The notes below the pieces were generated by a model. The model saw nothing but the letters and a program-made list of their open reading frames with translations. It did not search any database and was not told where the DNA came from. Below are positions 1-10,446 of a stretch of 64,000 nt of DNA, piece after piece. The stretch is taken from the NCBI RefSeq assembly GCF_003332275.1, contig NZ_QOVA01000018.1:1-64000 (forward strand), in the 5' to 3' direction. A program made the translations under genes and the position numbers. This DNA is from Edaphovirga cremea. GTDB taxonomy: Bacteria; Pseudomonadota; Gammaproteobacteria; Enterobacterales; Enterobacteriaceae. Numbering within the stretch: position 1 is the stretch's first letter; the number at the start of each line of letters is the position of its first letter.

Positions 1-112
1 CCGGGTAGCCCGTTTACGGGCCGTAAGTAATCCATAGATGCAAATGTCAGATCGCGATGCGCCTGTTAGGGCGCGGCTGGCAAGAGAGCCTTATAGGCGC
101 ATATGAAAAACC

Positions 113-135
113 TCCGGCTATGCCGGATGATATTT
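113..135 (+). terminator. Small hairpin, possible terminator
   Basis: TCCGGC and GCCGGA form a 6-bp stem around a TAT loop at 113-127. It is followed by an AT-rich stretch without a clean T-run. It could end a gene lying left of the window. The rest of bases 1-310 is AT-rich leader in which I see no gene. Confidence 0.35.
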
Positions 136-310
136 ATTATGCGTGGAAGAATTTTAAGCGCAAAAAATCAGCAAAGTTGCTTTTAAATGTGATTTATATC
201 TCGTTTTTATGAATGTGAATGAAATCGTCAATCATAAATTGTGATCCGTGTTGTTTAAATTTTCTCTGCAAGGGGTACACTGCGCGCTTTCATTTTTACA
301 GGTCAGACTG

Positions 311-814
311 ATGAACGTACTTTTGATGATCGCGATGACTACCGGTCTCCTTTCAGGCGTATGGGGATGGGTTGCGGTGAGCCTGGGTTTATTGAGCTGG
401 GCTGGTTTTCTCGGCTGTACGGCCTATTTTGCCTGTCCGCAAGGCGGGTTACGCGGGTTGCTAATCAGCACGCTGACGTGTTGCAGTGGTATTTTTTGGG
501 CGATGGTGATCATTGCTGGCAGTGCGATACGCCCGGAATGGGCGATCGGCGGCTATATGATCACCGGGGTGATCGCATTCATGATGTGTATCCAGGCGCG
601 TCAGCAATGGCTGGCTTTTGTACCCGGCACCTTTATTGGCGCCTGTGCAACGTTCGCGGCTGATGGGAATTGGCGGTTGGTGCTGGCCTCGTTGCTATTG
701 GGTCTGATCTTCGGTTATGCAATGAAAAACAGCGGGCTTTGGCTGGCTGCCAAATTTGGCAAGGCGTCGATCAGCAAACCAGCTCTGGCGGAATCCGTAA
801 AACCTTTGCGCTGA
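311..814 (+). CDS. DUF1097 (YcdZ-like) inner-membrane protein
   Basis: A predicted protein of 167 residues made almost wholly of hydrophobic segments separated by short loops, which I read as five or six membrane spans. The Gly-rich helices resemble the DUF1097 family typified by E. coli YcdZ, whose function is unknown. The frame is open upstream to a GTG at 248, but the ATG at 311 is preferred: it has an ACAGG Shine-Dalgarno about 8 bases ahead and starts directly in the first hydrophobic segment. A TACACT box at 277-282 could be a -10. It stands alone, with elaB about 200 bp downstream. Family assignment is from sequence character and fairly sure; function is unknown. Confidence 0.65.
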   Translation: MNVLLMIAMTTGLLSGVWGWVAVSLGLLSWAGFLGCTAYFACPQGGLRGLLISTLTCCSGIFWAMVIIAGSAIRPEWAIGGYMITGVIAFMMCIQARQQWLAFVPGTFIGACATFAADGNWRLVLASLLLGLIFGYAMKNSGLWLAAKFGKASISKPALAESVKPLR

Positions 815-1011
815 TCGTCACACCTATCTGTTAAAACGACGGGATGAATAAACGAAAACGGCGACAACAGTAGGCTGCAAAAAGTGAAATCGGCTCGGAA
901 GGTTCTTAAAAAGGAGGGGATAGATCAGGTTTAGGGCGGATAAAGAGCAGAGCGACGGAATATTGACTATGGTTAACGGGACACCACGTTTAACCACTTA
1001 GGGAGACAGCC

Positions 1012-1326
1012 ATGTCCGACCATACGGAACCGCAACCACAACAAACGACGCTCGATGATGATTTGAAGATGCTGTCCGATACGCTGGAAGAAGTGCTCAA
1101 GTCATCCGGTGACAAATCTGATCAGGCCTATTTAGAGATAAAAGGCCGTGCCGAGCATGCCTTGCATCAGGTCAAAACGCGCCTGAGCCATGCCTCTGAT
1201 ACTTACTACATCAAAGCCAAACACGTCGCCTGCAAAGCTGATGGTTACGTGCGTGAAAAACCGTGGCACAGCGTAGGCATTGGTGCGACAGCGGGTTTGA
1301 TTGTCGGCCTGCTTTTGCGCCGTTAA
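1012..1326 (+). CDS. elaB: ElaB/YqjD/DUF883 family ribosome-associated membrane-anchored protein
   Basis: A 104-residue protein with a charged, probably coiled-coil body and a C-terminal hydrophobic Gly-rich helix (VGIGATAGLIVGLLLRR) that ends in two arginines. This is the DUF883 layout: members tether to the inner membrane by the C-terminal helix, and several bind stationary-phase ribosomes. Length matches E. coli ElaB (about 101 residues). It lies next to menF, as in E. coli, which supports elaB over its paralogues yqjD and ygaM. A GGGAG Shine-Dalgarno precedes the ATG. ElaB expression depends on RpoS in E. coli; nothing here proves that for this copy. Confidence 0.85.
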   Translation: MSDHTEPQPQQTTLDDDLKMLSDTLEEVLKSSGDKSDQAYLEIKGRAEHALHQVKTRLSHASDTYYIKAKHVACKADGYVREKPWHSVGIGATAGLIVGLLLRR

Positions 1327-1344
1327 TCCGCTAACGTGCTGCAA

Positions 1345-1379
1345 AGCCGCCGCGACAACCGTTGTGGCGGTTAGCTTTT
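1345..1379 (+). terminator. Rho-independent terminator after elaB
   Basis: AGCCGCC pairs with GGCGGTT, and inside it ACAAC pairs with GTTGT, giving an imperfect stem of about 14 bp. It is followed by AGCTTTTC. It separates elaB from menF. Confidence 0.6.
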
Positions 1380-1523
1380 CCTGCCAATATCTCCAGTCTG
1401 CACAAATATTTTGTCAATCTTCGTGATTGAGTCCACTGAAATCTAAGAAATGTTTCTCGCTTCTTTTCTTATTAATCTGGCGACGTATAATTCCCCACAC
1501 TAGTTTTGGTTATTGAGGTGTGG

Positions 1524-2852
1524 GTGAAGTACATTTCAGGCTTATTGCGGGAAGTCAGGCAATTGTTGTGCACAGATATGCCCGCTACAGCTGGACTGCG
1601 GCAGTTCACGGTGAGTTCACCGGCGATGGTCAGCGACAATATGCTGGAATGGCTGGCCACCCAGTCGCTGTTCCCCAAGTTTTTTTGGCACCAGCGCGAA
1701 GGAAATGAAGAGGTCGCAGCTTGCGGCCAGATAAAAGTCTTTGATGACATCAAACAGGCTAATGACTTTATTTCGAGGTACTCAGCGGTTCTGGACGATA
1801 CCTTCCGTATCTGGGGGCTAAATGCTTTCGATTCGGTAGTGGTCGAGGGGCAGCCGAGATCCTGCTATCTGTTCTTACCCCGCTTGATGCTATGCCGACG
1901 TGATGGACAGGTAACCATTACGCTGACCTTGTTCAGTGAAAATTCGCTGCGTGATGATGCCCATCAGGCGCTGCTGTTTATTGATGAGTTGAACGCCCGA
2001 AAGCCTTTGCTTGCGCATCATCCCGCCGTTATCCACAGTCACCACTTGCCAGACTATAATGGCTGGCGCCAACGAATTGAATTGGCACTGGATGCGATAG
2101 CACAACAACAATTCGAGAAAGTTGTTCTGGCGCGCAAAACCGTCCTGACGCTGGAATCTCCGCTCAATGCGGCTAATTTTATGGCTTCGAGCCGGGCCGT
2201 TAACCACCATTGCTATCATTTCATGCTGGCGCTAAATCCGCACTACGCTTTTCTGGGATCCAGCCCGGAGCGACTCTTTTTGCGAGAGACGCGGCAATTG
2301 TTAACCGAAGCGCTGGCAGGAACTGCCGCAAATGCTGATGATGATTTGCAGGCGCATGAGTTAGCCGAGTGGCTATTGCATGACAGCAAGAACCAGCGGG
2401 AAAATCTGTTGGTGGTTGATGATATTTGCCAACGTTTACAAGGGCTGGTTGAGGCGTTGGATGTTATGCCTGCCGAGATCCTGCGATTGCGCAAGGTGCA
2501 GCATCTGCGCCGGGTGATCAATGCCAGTCTGCGTCGTACGGACGATGCCGACTGCCTGATGCGCCTACAGCCTACCGCCGCTGTGGCGGGTCTGCCGCGC
2601 AAAGAGGCGCGCGACTTTATTCTGTCCTGCGAACCTTTTTCCAGGGACTGGTATGCGGGCTCGGCAGGCTATCTTTCTGCCGTTCGATCTGAATTCACGG
2701 TCGCCCTGCGTTCAGCCTGCGTGACTGGCAATCAGTTACATCTTTATGCCGGTGCGGGAATTGTTGCCGGGTCAGATCCAGAGCAAGAGTGGCAGGAGAT
2801 CGAGAACAAAGCCGCAGGATTACGCACGCTTTTGGAGCGCGCTGATGACTGA
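1524..2852 (+). CDS. menF: Isochorismate synthase MenF
   Basis: Converts chorismate to isochorismate, the first committed step of menaquinone synthesis; cytosolic, Mg2+-dependent. The C-terminal chorismate-binding domain carries KVVLARK (the Lys, about residue 199, corresponds to the general base Lys190 of E. coli MenF), TEALAGT near residue 262, a [13 protein letters not shown] block, [11 protein letters not shown] and the terminal YAGAGIV...DPEQEW motif. I chose the GTG at 1524: a GAGG lies 5 bases upstream and it gives 442 residues (E. coli 431) with an N-terminus that aligns. The frame itself is open to a TTG at 1506. It is the first gene of a men operon in E. coli order, with 112 bp before menD. 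A PchB/EntC-type isochorismate synthase is excluded by context. Confidence 0.93.
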   Translation: MKYISGLLREVRQLLCTDMPATAGLRQFTVSSPAMVSDNMLEWLATQSLFPKFFWHQREGNEEVAACGQIKVFDDIKQANDFISRYSAVLDDTFRIWGLNAFDSVVVEGQPRSCYLFLPRLMLCRRDGQVTITLTLFSENSLRDDAHQALLFIDELNARKPLLAHHPAVIHSHHLPDYNGWRQRIELALDAIAQQQFEKVVLARKTVLTLESPLNAANFMASSRAVNHHCYHFMLALNPHYAFLGSSPERLFLRETRQLLTEALAGTAANADDDLQAHELAEWLLHDSKNQRENLLVVDDICQRLQGLVEALDVMPAEILRLRKVQHLRRVINASLRRTDDADCLMRLQPTAAVAGLPRKEARDFILSCEPFSRDWYAGSAGYLSAVRSEFTVALRSACVTGNQLHLYAGAGIVAGSDPEQEWQEIENKAAGLRTLLERADD

Positions 2853-2964
2853 TAACACTTTTTATAGTGTCAGGTCAAAGCAGCATCAATATACTTAAAT
2901 GAAATGCGACGGCTAGACATCGCTTTTCTTATTTCTGCCAACCGTACTGAAGAGTGGGCGAATC

Positions 2965-4638
2965 ATGTCAATCAGTGTATTTAACCGCCGCTGGGCTGCC
3001 CTGTTACTCGAAGCATTGACGCGCCATGGCGTTCAGCACATATGTATCGCCCCCGGTTCCCGCTCAACACCCTTGACCCTGGCGGCGGGCGCAAACAACG
3101 CCCTGATTTGTCATACGCATTTCGATGAGCGGGGGTTGGGGCACTTGGCGTTGGGCCTGGCAAAAGCCAGCCGTCAGCCAGTTGCCGTGATTGTCACTTC
3201 CGGTACGGCTGTGGCCAATCTTTATCCTGCGTTGATCGAGGCGGGGCTGACCGGTGAGAGGCTAGTCTTATTGACAGCCGATCGTCCGCCAGAATTGATC
3301 GATTGCGGTGCCAACCAAGCCATTCGCCAACCCGGCATGTTTGCTTCCCACCCTCGCCACAGTCTCGATTTACCGCGTCCTACGGTGGATATTCCGGCCC
3401 GGTGGCTGGTATCCGCAGTGGATAACACCATGTCAGAGCTGACTTATGGGGCATTGCATATCAATTGCCCCTTTGCCGAGCCGCTGTATGGCGGTGATGA
3501 GCAACAGCATCATGAATGGTCAGACGCGCTGGGTGATTGGTGGCATTCGCAGAAGCCCTGGTTAACCCAGGCGCAGCCACAACATTTTGCCGAACAACAT
3601 GACTGGTTCACCTGGCGGCAAAAGCGCGGGGTCGTGATTGCGGGCAGGATGTCAGCGGAAGCCGGGAGTAAGCTGGCGCAGTGGGCGGATGAACTGGGTT
3701 GGCCATTGATCGGTGATGTTCTCTCGCAAACCGGCCAACCTTTACCGTGTGCCGACTTATGGCTGGCAAACCCGCAAGTGGCTGAAATACTCAATCAGGC
3801 ACAACTCGTGATTCAGTTTGGCGGGAGCCTGACGGGTAAGCGTCTGTTGCAGTGGCAGTCCCAGTGCCAGCCGCAAGAATATTGGCTGGTTGATGAACTT
3901 CCCGGGCGCCTTGATCCGGCTCATCACCGTGGAAGGCGCTTACAGTCAGATATTACTGCCTGGTTGCAACAACATCCGTCGCAACCCAGCGCGCCTTGGG
4001 CTGAAGCGCTCAGTGACTTTGCCGGAAACGCCTGGGTATTAGCGAATGATACGTTGAAAAACCATTTTGGTGAGGCCAGTCTGGCGCATCGATTGGCGGA
4101 GTTGCTGCCAAAGCAGGGGCAGTTGTTTGTCGGTAACAGCCTCATCGTGCGTCTGATTGATGCCTTGGCGCAGCTTCCTGTTGGCTATCCGGTTTACAGC
4201 AATCGCGGTGCGAGTGGGATTGATGGGCTGATTTCGACGGCGGCAGGGGTGCAACGCGCCCGTGCCATACCCACGCTGTTTATATTGGGCGATATTTCTG
4301 CCCTGTACGATCTCAATGCGCTGGCATTGATGAGGCATTGCCCGGCTCCGATGGTAATACTCGTTGTGAATAATAATGGCGGGCAAATTTTTTCTCTCTT
4401 GCCGACCCCGGCGCAAGAGCGCGAGCGTTTTTACTGTATGCCGCAAGACGTTGAATTCAGCCATGCAGCAGCGATGTTTGGTTTGCGCTATGCCGCGCCG
4501 ACCAACTGGGAACAACTGACAACTGCCGTGAACGAGGGCTGGCGACAGGCGGGAGCAACGCTAATTGAACTGAACGTTGCGTCAAGCGAAGGCGCTGAAA
4601 CGCTCAGATCATTAGTCCAAAAGATGGCGTTGCAATGA
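2965..4638 (+). CDS. menD: 2-succinyl-5-enolpyruvyl-6-hydroxy-3-cyclohexene-1-carboxylate synthase MenD
   Basis: Thiamine-diphosphate enzyme that adds decarboxylated 2-oxoglutarate to isochorismate (SEPHCHC synthase). 557 residues against 556 in E. coli. The N-terminus [18 protein letters not shown] and the [17 protein letters not shown] block are diagnostic. The catalytic Glu lies in [15 protein letters not shown]. The ThDP/Mg2+ motif near residue 443 reads [15 protein letters not shown] followed by [12 protein letters not shown]. The ATG at 2965 is the only start that keeps the conserved N-terminus. It overlaps menH by 4 bp (ATGA), so translation is probably coupled. Confidence 0.96.
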   Translation: MSISVFNRRWAALLLEALTRHGVQHICIAPGSRSTPLTLAAGANNALICHTHFDERGLGHLALGLAKASRQPVAVIVTSGTAVANLYPALIEAGLTGERLVLLTADRPPELIDCGANQAIRQPGMFASHPRHSLDLPRPTVDIPARWLVSAVDNTMSELTYGALHINCPFAEPLYGGDEQQHHEWSDALGDWWHSQKPWLTQAQPQHFAEQHDWFTWRQKRGVVIAGRMSAEAGSKLAQWADELGWPLIGDVLSQTGQPLPCADLWLANPQVAEILNQAQLVIQFGGSLTGKRLLQWQSQCQPQEYWLVDELPGRLDPAHHRGRRLQSDITAWLQQHPSQPSAPWAEALSDFAGNAWVLANDTLKNHFGEASLAHRLAELLPKQGQLFVGNSLIVRLIDALAQLPVGYPVYSNRGASGIDGLISTAAGVQRARAIPTLFILGDISALYDLNALALMRHCPAPMVILVVNNNGGQIFSLLPTPAQERERFYCMPQDVEFSHAAAMFGLRYAAPTNWEQLTTAVNEGWRQAGATLIELNVASSEGAETLRSLVQKMALQ

Positions 4639-5405
4639 GTTTGGCATGTCAAATTCACTCAACGAATGAGACCGGTAAACCCTGGCTGGTTTTCCTGCAT
4701 GGGTTATTGGGTAGCGGTGAGGACTGGCAGCCCGTTCTGCCTTACTGCCAGCAGTGGCCCTGCATGACCATTGATTTGCCGGGGCACGGAGATTCCGTGT
4801 CCCAGATTACCCCGAATTTTGAGGATACCTGCGTTCAGTTACGTGAAACACTGCAACAGCAGGGCATCGAGCGTTACTGGCTGATTGGTTATTCGCTGGG
4901 GAGCCGCATCGCGATGTACTTCGCTTCCCAAGGGGGGAATTCGGGTTTGCAGGGGGTAATCATAGAGGGTGGACATCCCGGGCTGACTGAAGAGGCTGAA
5001 CGGGAGGCACGCCTGAACCATGATTCCCTGTGGGCTGAACGTTTTCGCGCGTTTCCGTTAGGGGACACGCTTGAGCAGTGGTATCAGCAACCCGTTTTTG
5101 CCGATCTGACAGCGCAGCAGCGACAGACGCTGGTCGCGTTACGCGGGCGGAACAGTGGGAAAGCCATAGCCTCGATGCTGATGGCGACGTCGCTGTCCAA
5201 ACAGCCTTTTCTGTGGCCGATCCTACAGAAAACTGCACTGCCTTTGGTCTGGCTGTGCGGTGAGCACGACAACAAATTTCAACAACTGGCTCAGCACTTT
5301 GCTTTGCCTCTGCGCAGTATCGCAAATGCCGGTCATAACGCGCATCGCGCAAATCCAGCCGGGTTTGCCAGCCAGTTGATTTCATTCATTTCGTCACCCC
5401 GATAA
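4635..5405 (+). CDS. menH: SHCHC synthase MenH (alpha/beta hydrolase)
   Basis: Eliminates pyruvate from SEPHCHC to give 2-succinyl-6-hydroxy-2,4-cyclohexadiene-1-carboxylate. A 256-residue alpha/beta-hydrolase fold: oxyanion region [12 protein letters not shown], nucleophile elbow GYSLGSR with the catalytic Ser, the Asp in CGEHDNKF, and the His in [10 protein letters not shown]. Length is close to E. coli MenH (252). The start overlaps the menD stop. menB follows 12 bp downstream, with AAGGA near the menH stop serving as its Shine-Dalgarno. Confidence 0.94.
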   Translation: MSLACQIHSTNETGKPWLVFLHGLLGSGEDWQPVLPYCQQWPCMTIDLPGHGDSVSQITPNFEDTCVQLRETLQQQGIERYWLIGYSLGSRIAMYFASQGGNSGLQGVIIEGGHPGLTEEAEREARLNHDSLWAERFRAFPLGDTLEQWYQQPVFADLTAQQRQTLVALRGRNSGKAIASMLMATSLSKQPFLWPILQKTALPLVWLCGEHDNKFQQLAQHFALPLRSIANAGHNAHRANPAGFASQLISFISSPR

Positions 5406-5417
5406 AGGAAGCACATT

Positions 5418-6275
5418 ATGCTTTACCCGAACGAAGAACAACTCTATGCAGATGTGGAATGGCAGGACTGTTCCGAAGGTTTTGAGGATATCCGCTACCA
5501 TAAATCTGCCGATGGCATTGCCAAAATCACCATCAACCGACCACAGGTGCGCAATGCATTCCGTCCGCTGACGGTGAAAGAGATGATTCAGGCGATGTCG
5601 GACGCGCGCTATGACGACAATATTGGGGTGATCATTCTGACGGGAGAAGGTGAAAAAGCCTTCTGTTCTGGCGGCGATCAAAAAGTGCGCGGTGATTACG
5701 GCGGTTATAAAGACAACAGCGGCGTTCATCACCTGAATGTGCTGGATTTCCAACGTCAGATCCGCACCTGTCCAAAACCTGTGGTCGCAATGGTTGCGGG
5801 ATATTCCATTGGTGGCGGACATGTTTTGCATCTGATGTGCGATCTGACCATTGCTGCCGATAATGCAATTTTCGGCCAGACCGGTCCGAAAGTCGGCTCT
5901 TTTGACGGTGGATGGGGCGCATCTTACATGGCGCGTATTGTTGGTCAGAAAAAGGCGCGTGAAATCTGGTTCCTTTGCCGCCAGTACGATGCCAAACAGG
6001 CATTGGATATGGGGCTGGTGAATACCGTGGTACCGCTGGCAGATCTGGAAAAAGAGACTGTGCGCTGGTGTCGCGAAATGCTGGAAAACAGCCCAATGGC
6101 ACTGCGTTGTCTGAAAGCAGCACTGAATGCGGATTGCGATGGCCAGTCCGGTTTGCAGGAACTGGCGGGCAACGCCACCATGCTGTTCTACATGACTGAA
6201 GAAGGACAGGAAGGGCGCAATGCTTTCAATGAGAAGCGCCAGCCTGACTTCAGTAAATTCAAGCGTAATCCCTAA
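5418..6275 (+). CDS. menB: 1,4-dihydroxy-2-naphthoyl-CoA synthase MenB
   Basis: Crotonase-fold enzyme that cyclises o-succinylbenzoyl-CoA to DHNA-CoA. 285 residues, exactly the E. coli length. Visible family blocks are [17 protein letters not shown], the oxyanion-hole segment [30 protein letters not shown], and [17 protein letters not shown]. The C-terminus [19 protein letters not shown] carries the conserved Tyr that reaches the partner subunit's active site. The stop codon overlaps the menC start (TAATG). A long open frame on the opposite strand is only a shadow of this well-conserved gene. Confidence 0.96.
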   Translation: MLYPNEEQLYADVEWQDCSEGFEDIRYHKSADGIAKITINRPQVRNAFRPLTVKEMIQAMSDARYDDNIGVIILTGEGEKAFCSGGDQKVRGDYGGYKDNSGVHHLNVLDFQRQIRTCPKPVVAMVAGYSIGGGHVLHLMCDLTIAADNAIFGQTGPKVGSFDGGWGASYMARIVGQKKAREIWFLCRQYDAKQALDMGLVNTVVPLADLEKETVRWCREMLENSPMALRCLKAALNADCDGQSGLQELAGNATMLFYMTEEGQEGRNAFNEKRQPDFSKFKRNP

Positions 6276-7249
6276 TGCGTAGCGCAACGATCTATCGCTA
6301 CAGCGTGCCGATGGATGCCGGGGTGATACTGCGTAATCAGCGGTTGAAAACCCGTGATGGCCTGTTGATCCATCTGGTCGACGGTGCGTTGCAAGGTTGG
6401 GGCGAAATAGCCCCTTTACCGCAATTCAGTCTTGAAACGCTTGAACAGGCGCAGGCAGTGGCGATTGCCAATGCTGAATGCTGGACGAGTGGACGAGATG
6501 AGTTGGATGAATCCCTGCCTTCGGTGGCATTTGGTTTCAGTTGCGCGGTGGCCGAATTGCAGCAACGACTCCCGCAGCAAGCGGACTATCGCAAAGCGCC
6601 GCTGTGTACCGGCGATCCGGACGAGCTGTTTGACATGCTCAGCGCACTGCCGGGCGAGAAAGTTGCCAAGGTTAAAGTGGGGCTGTATGAGGCCGTTCGC
6701 GACGGTATGGTCGTCAATGTTTTGCTTGAGGCGATGCCCGACCTGACCTTGCGGCTGGATGCCAACCGCAGTTGGACGCGCAGTAAAGCGGACGGTTTTG
6801 CCAAATACGTCAATCCTGCGTTGCGTGGTCGCATAGCGTTTCTTGAAGAGCCCTGCAAGACCCGCGAAGAGTCACGGGATTTTGCCAAAGAAACAGGCAT
6901 TGCCATCGCCTGGGATGAGAGCGTGCGCGAAAGCGGTTTTGTGGTACAGGCTGAACCGGGACTGGCTGCAATAGTGATAAAACCCACACTGACGGGCAGT
7001 CTGGCGCGTTGCCAGCAATTAATCGAGCAGGCGCATGCAGCGGGATTGGTGGCGGTTATCAGTTCGTCGATTGAGTCGAGTCTTGGGTTAACGCAGTTGG
7101 CGCGGATGGCCGCCTGGCTGACGCCCAATACGGTGCCCGGTCTTGACACGCTGGATTTGATGCAGGCGCAAGTGGTGCGCAGTTGGCCGCAAAGCCCCCT
7201 GACACTGCTTGCCGCTGAACAGCTTGACGTGGTGTGGCACCGTGTCTGA
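6275..7249 (+). CDS. menC: o-Succinylbenzoate synthase MenC
   Basis: Enolase-superfamily dehydratase converting SHCHC to o-succinylbenzoate. 324 residues (E. coli 320). The catalytic Lys lies in KVKVGLYE. The metal ligands are Asp in RLDANRSW, Glu in FLEEPCK and Asp in AWDESVRE, and the second Lys is in VIKPTLTGS. The product [20 protein letters not shown] matches the C-terminal substrate region. The ATG at 6275 overlaps the menB stop, and the gene ends against the start of menE, so all of menD-H-B-C-E is tightly packed. Confidence 0.94.
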   Translation: MRSATIYRYSVPMDAGVILRNQRLKTRDGLLIHLVDGALQGWGEIAPLPQFSLETLEQAQAVAIANAECWTSGRDELDESLPSVAFGFSCAVAELQQRLPQQADYRKAPLCTGDPDELFDMLSALPGEKVAKVKVGLYEAVRDGMVVNVLLEAMPDLTLRLDANRSWTRSKADGFAKYVNPALRGRIAFLEEPCKTREESRDFAKETGIAIAWDESVRESGFVVQAEPGLAAIVIKPTLTGSLARCQQLIEQAHAAGLVAVISSSIESSLGLTQLARMAAWLTPNTVPGLDTLDLMQAQVVRSWPQSPLTLLAAEQLDVVWHRV

Positions 7250-7250
7250 T

Positions 7251-8609
7251 ATGGCTGCAATCACGGACTGGCCATGGTGCCACTGGGCGCAATCCAGACC
7301 TGAACAACCGGCGCTATACCTCGATCGACAGGTGCTTACCTGGCGTCAGGTACAGCAAAAAGTAGAGGGTTTGGCCGCAGGTTTTGCACGCCAGGGTGTT
7401 ACGCCCGGTTGCGGCGTAGTGTTGCGCGCACCCCATGGCGAAAGGATGCTGCTGGCTTATCTGGCGCTGGTGCAATGTGGTGTGCGGTTGTTACCCGTTA
7501 ATCCTCAGTTGCCGGCTGAATTATTGGCGAAACTGCTGCCGGATTTGAACATCGATTTTGCTTTTGATGATTACGATACTGCTGTTTTGCCATCACTGCG
7601 CCGGTTACAGTTTTCCCCGTTGCCTGCCAGTCAGGGGGCGGACTGGCAGCCCCAGCGAATCGCGACCATGACGCTAACGTCCGGTTCGAGTGGTTTACCC
7701 AAAGCGGCGGTACACACCAGCACGGCACACCTTGCCAGTGCTGCGGGCGTATTGGCGGTGATGGATTATCAGCCGGGTGATCGCTGGCTGCTCTCATTAC
7801 CGCTGTTTCACGTCTCAGGCCAGGGTATCGTCTGGCGTTGGCTGTATGCCGGAGCCGGACTGGTAGTGCGGAACATGCACCCACTGGAGGAGGCACTCCG
7901 GGATTGCACTCATGCCTCGTTGGTTCCCACACAACTTTGGCGTCTGCTCCAGCAGTCTGGTCAGACTTTGGCGCTCAAGCAGGTTCTTCTCGGCGGCGCA
8001 ATGATCCCTGTTGAGCTGACCGGTCTGGCCGAGGCGCAGGGCATCTGCTGCTGGTGCGGTTATGGCATGACTGAAATGGCCTCAACGGTCTGTGCAAAAC
8101 GGGCGGATGAGTCAGCGGGCGTCGGCTTCCCATTGCCTGGCCGCGAGGTTCGCCTGGTTGAGGAGGAGGTCTGGGTTCGCTCGCAGAGTGCGGCGCTGGG
8201 TTATTGGCGCAACGGACAGATAGCCAGTTTGACGGATGATCAAGGCTGGTTCCATACCCGCGACCGCGGTGTTTTTGACGGCGGGGAATTACGCATTCTT
8301 GGTCGGCTGGATAATCTGTTTTTCAGTGGCGGGGAGGGCATACAACCGGAGGATATTGAGCGGGTATTATTACGCCATCCCTTGATCCATCAGGTATTTG
8401 TTATCCCGAGGGAAGATGCGGAATTTGGTCATCGTCCAGTGGCGGTGCTGGATGCGGATGAGGCACTGGATATGAACGATTTGCCGCTGTGGCTGGCCGA
8501 TAAACTGCCGCGGTTTCACTGCCCCGATCGTTTCTATTCGCTACCCGAAGCGCTGAAAAAAGGTGGTATCAAGATTCCCCGGCAGCAAGTGAAAGAGTGG
8601 TTTCAATAA
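7251..8609 (+). CDS. menE: o-Succinylbenzoate--CoA ligase MenE
   Basis: ANL-superfamily ligase that adenylates o-succinylbenzoate and transfers it to CoA. The P-loop is TLTSGSSGLPKAAVH, followed by LPLFHVSGQGIVWRWLYAG, YGMTEMASTVCAK, the Asp of RDRGVF and the hinge GRLDNLFFSGGEGIQPEDIE. The catalytic Lys is in KKGGIKIPRQ near the end. The ATG at 7251 gives 452 residues (E. coli 451) and begins just after the menC stop. A GTG at 7242, in the same frame and overlapping menC, is possible. It is the last gene of the operon and converges on katA. Confidence 0.93.
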   Translation: MAAITDWPWCHWAQSRPEQPALYLDRQVLTWRQVQQKVEGLAAGFARQGVTPGCGVVLRAPHGERMLLAYLALVQCGVRLLPVNPQLPAELLAKLLPDLNIDFAFDDYDTAVLPSLRRLQFSPLPASQGADWQPQRIATMTLTSGSSGLPKAAVHTSTAHLASAAGVLAVMDYQPGDRWLLSLPLFHVSGQGIVWRWLYAGAGLVVRNMHPLEEALRDCTHASLVPTQLWRLLQQSGQTLALKQVLLGGAMIPVELTGLAEAQGICCWCGYGMTEMASTVCAKRADESAGVGFPLPGREVRLVEEEVWVRSQSAALGYWRNGQIASLTDDQGWFHTRDRGVFDGGELRILGRLDNLFFSGGEGIQPEDIERVLLRHPLIHQVFVIPREDAEFGHRPVAVLDADEALDMNDLPLWLADKLPRFHCPDRFYSLPEALKKGGIKIPRQQVKEWFQ

Positions 8610-8630
8610 TCACCTTGCGGGGACGTGAAA

Positions 8631-8660
8631 TATCCCTCTTCCGGCAAGGGAAGAGGGATA
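8631..8660. terminator. Bidirectional terminator between menE and katA
   Basis: A perfect 12-bp inverted repeat, TATCCCTCTTCC and its complement, around a 6-base loop lies in the 57-bp gap between convergent menE and katA. On the minus strand the stem is followed by ATTTC. Neither side has a long T-run, so efficiency is uncertain. Confidence 0.65.
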
Positions 8661-8666
8661 AGCGGC

Positions 8667-10103
8667 TTATGCGATACCCAATGCTTTTGCCACACCTGCA
8701 CCGTATTCAGGATCTACCTGGGTGAAGAGGGCGATTTGCCTGCGTTGGATCTCTTGAGGAACCTGTGACAACTCCCCGGCAATACGCGTGAACATACGCT
8801 GATGTTCTTCTTCGCTCAGTAATCTGAACAGGGCGCGAGGCTGGCTGAAGTAATCACCATCCTCACGTTGGTTCCAGTGATCAGCCGATCCTTCCAACGT
8901 CAGTGGCGGCTCGCGGAAATCAGGTTGTTCCTGATAACGACCAGTGCTGTTTGGCTCATAAGTTACGCCATTACCGCTGTTGCCATCGATACGCATTGCG
9001 CCATCACGGTGATAATTGTGGAACGGGCATTTTGGCGCATTCACCGGGATCTGGTAGTGGTTTACGCCTAAACGGTAGCGCTGGGCATCGCCATAGGAGA
9101 ACAGCCGCCCCTGCAACATTTTATCTGGCGAGAAACTGATGCCGGGAACCACGTTGGCAGGGTTCATCGCCACCTGTTCAACTTCTGTAAAATAGTTAGC
9201 AGGGTTACGATTCAGTTCAAAATAGCCCACTTCGATCAGCGGATAATCGCCATGCGGCCAGACTTTGGTCACATCGAATGGGTTGTAAGGCACTTGTGAG
9301 GCTTCGTTTTCTGGCATAATTTGCACGGAGAGCGTCCAGCGCGGGAAATCACCTTTCTCAATCGAATCAAATAGATCGCGCTGTGAACTCTCACGATCCT
9401 GACCGATTAATTTTTCCGCTTCGTCATCCATCAGATTTTCGATGCCCTGATGGGTACGGAAATGGAACTTGACCCAGAAACGTTCGTTATCGCTGTTGAT
9501 AAAACTGAATGTATGGCTGCCAAAACCGTGCATGTTACGGTATGACTTGGGCAGTCCGCGATCGCTGAAATCGATGGTCAACTGATGCAGGGATTCGGGA
9601 AGGTGCGAGAAGAAATCCCATTTATAGGTCGGGTTACGCAGGTTGGTGCGTGGGTCGCGTTTCACCACATGGTTCAAATCCGGGAATTTGAGCGCATCAC
9701 GCAGATAGAAGACCGGGGTATCATTACCCACCAGATCCCAGTTTCCTTCTTCGGTGTAAAACTTCATGGCGAAACCGCGGATATCCCGTTCGGCATCCGC
9801 CGCGCCGCGCTCGCCTGCTACGGTAGAGAAACGAACAAACATCTCGGTTTGCTTGCCAATTTCGGCGAAGATTTTAGCGCGTGTGAACCGGGTGATGTCG
9901 TGGGTAACGGTAAAAGTGCCGTATGCGCCAGAACCTTTGGCATGCATGCGTCGCTCCGGAATAACTTCGCGATCAAAATGAGCCAGCTTTTCAAGAAACC
10001 AGACATCCTGTAATAACATAGGGCCACGCGGCCCGGCGGTTACCACGTTGTTGTTATCAACGACCGGTGCACCTGCTGCGGTCGTAAGTCCTTTCTTGGT
10101 CAT
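8667..10103 (-). CDS. katA: Small-subunit haem catalase (clade 3, KatA type)
   Basis: Disproportionates hydrogen peroxide; cytoplasmic haem enzyme. 478 residues, the small-subunit size, without the C-terminal flavodoxin-like domain of KatE-type enzymes. Distal His54 lies in [12 protein letters not shown], Asn127 in [12 protein letters not shown], and the haem-ligand Tyr (about 337) in [14 protein letters not shown]. The NADPH-binding region WKFHFRT-like segment ([11 protein letters not shown]) is present. AAGGAG lies 6 bases before the ATG. E. coli has no gene of this clade, and pmrD/arn sit near this spot there, so the gene is accessory relative to that backbone. Codon use looks native. Confidence 0.93.
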   Translation of the reverse strand: MTKKGLTTAAGAPVVDNNNVVTAGPRGPMLLQDVWFLEKLAHFDREVIPERRMHAKGSGAYGTFTVTHDITRFTRAKIFAEIGKQTEMFVRFSTVAGERGAADAERDIRGFAMKFYTEEGNWDLVGNDTPVFYLRDALKFPDLNHVVKRDPRTNLRNPTYKWDFFSHLPESLHQLTIDFSDRGLPKSYRNMHGFGSHTFSFINSDNERFWVKFHFRTHQGIENLMDDEAEKLIGQDRESSQRDLFDSIEKGDFPRWTLSVQIMPENEASQVPYNPFDVTKVWPHGDYPLIEVGYFELNRNPANYFTEVEQVAMNPANVVPGISFSPDKMLQGRLFSYGDAQRYRLGVNHYQIPVNAPKCPFHNYHRDGAMRIDGNSGNGVTYEPNSTGRYQEQPDFREPPLTLEGSADHWNQREDGDYFSQPRALFRLLSEEEHQRMFTRIAGELSQVPQEIQRRQIALFTQVDPEYGAGVAKALGIA

Positions 10104-10446
10104 TCATTGCTCCTTAATTGCACATTTACATGAAACAGAACCAAACCGATTCTGTGGAGAACGCTTGCGATTAGAGATTCTTTATTCAGGAGGAATTATG
10201 CTCTTTGGCACTGTTGAGACTCTATCTCACAGTTGTAACTGAGTTGTTGATCTCAGGCAAATAGCCCTGACTTATCGATTTAATCGATTTTCATGCGATG
10301 TATCTTCAAAGCGAATATTTTTACATTTACTTGAAATTCGGAACATTTTTGGACTCTTTTTAGAGCATTAAAAACCGTTGAAAAGGGGTACACTCAGCCG
10401 CGCAGGTTAAGCATCAATTCTGGTGGCTAAAAAAGGATCAACAATA
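10104..10446. other. Divergent katA / yfaZ control region
   Basis: 343 bp with no credible gene. It must hold the promoters of katA (leftward) and yfaZ (rightward). A TACACT box at 10389-10394 is a possible yfaZ -10 and has a poor -35. Two T-rich tracts around 10318-10362 give it AT-rich character. I found no convincing operator. Confidence 0.6.

Noticed and set aside
10261..10300. OxyR-like site (ATAG-N7-TTAT-N7-ATCG) upstream of katA
   Set aside because: Only the first half agrees with the ATAG-N7-CTAT pattern; the fourth element does not match, so it is not better than chance in AT-rich DNA.
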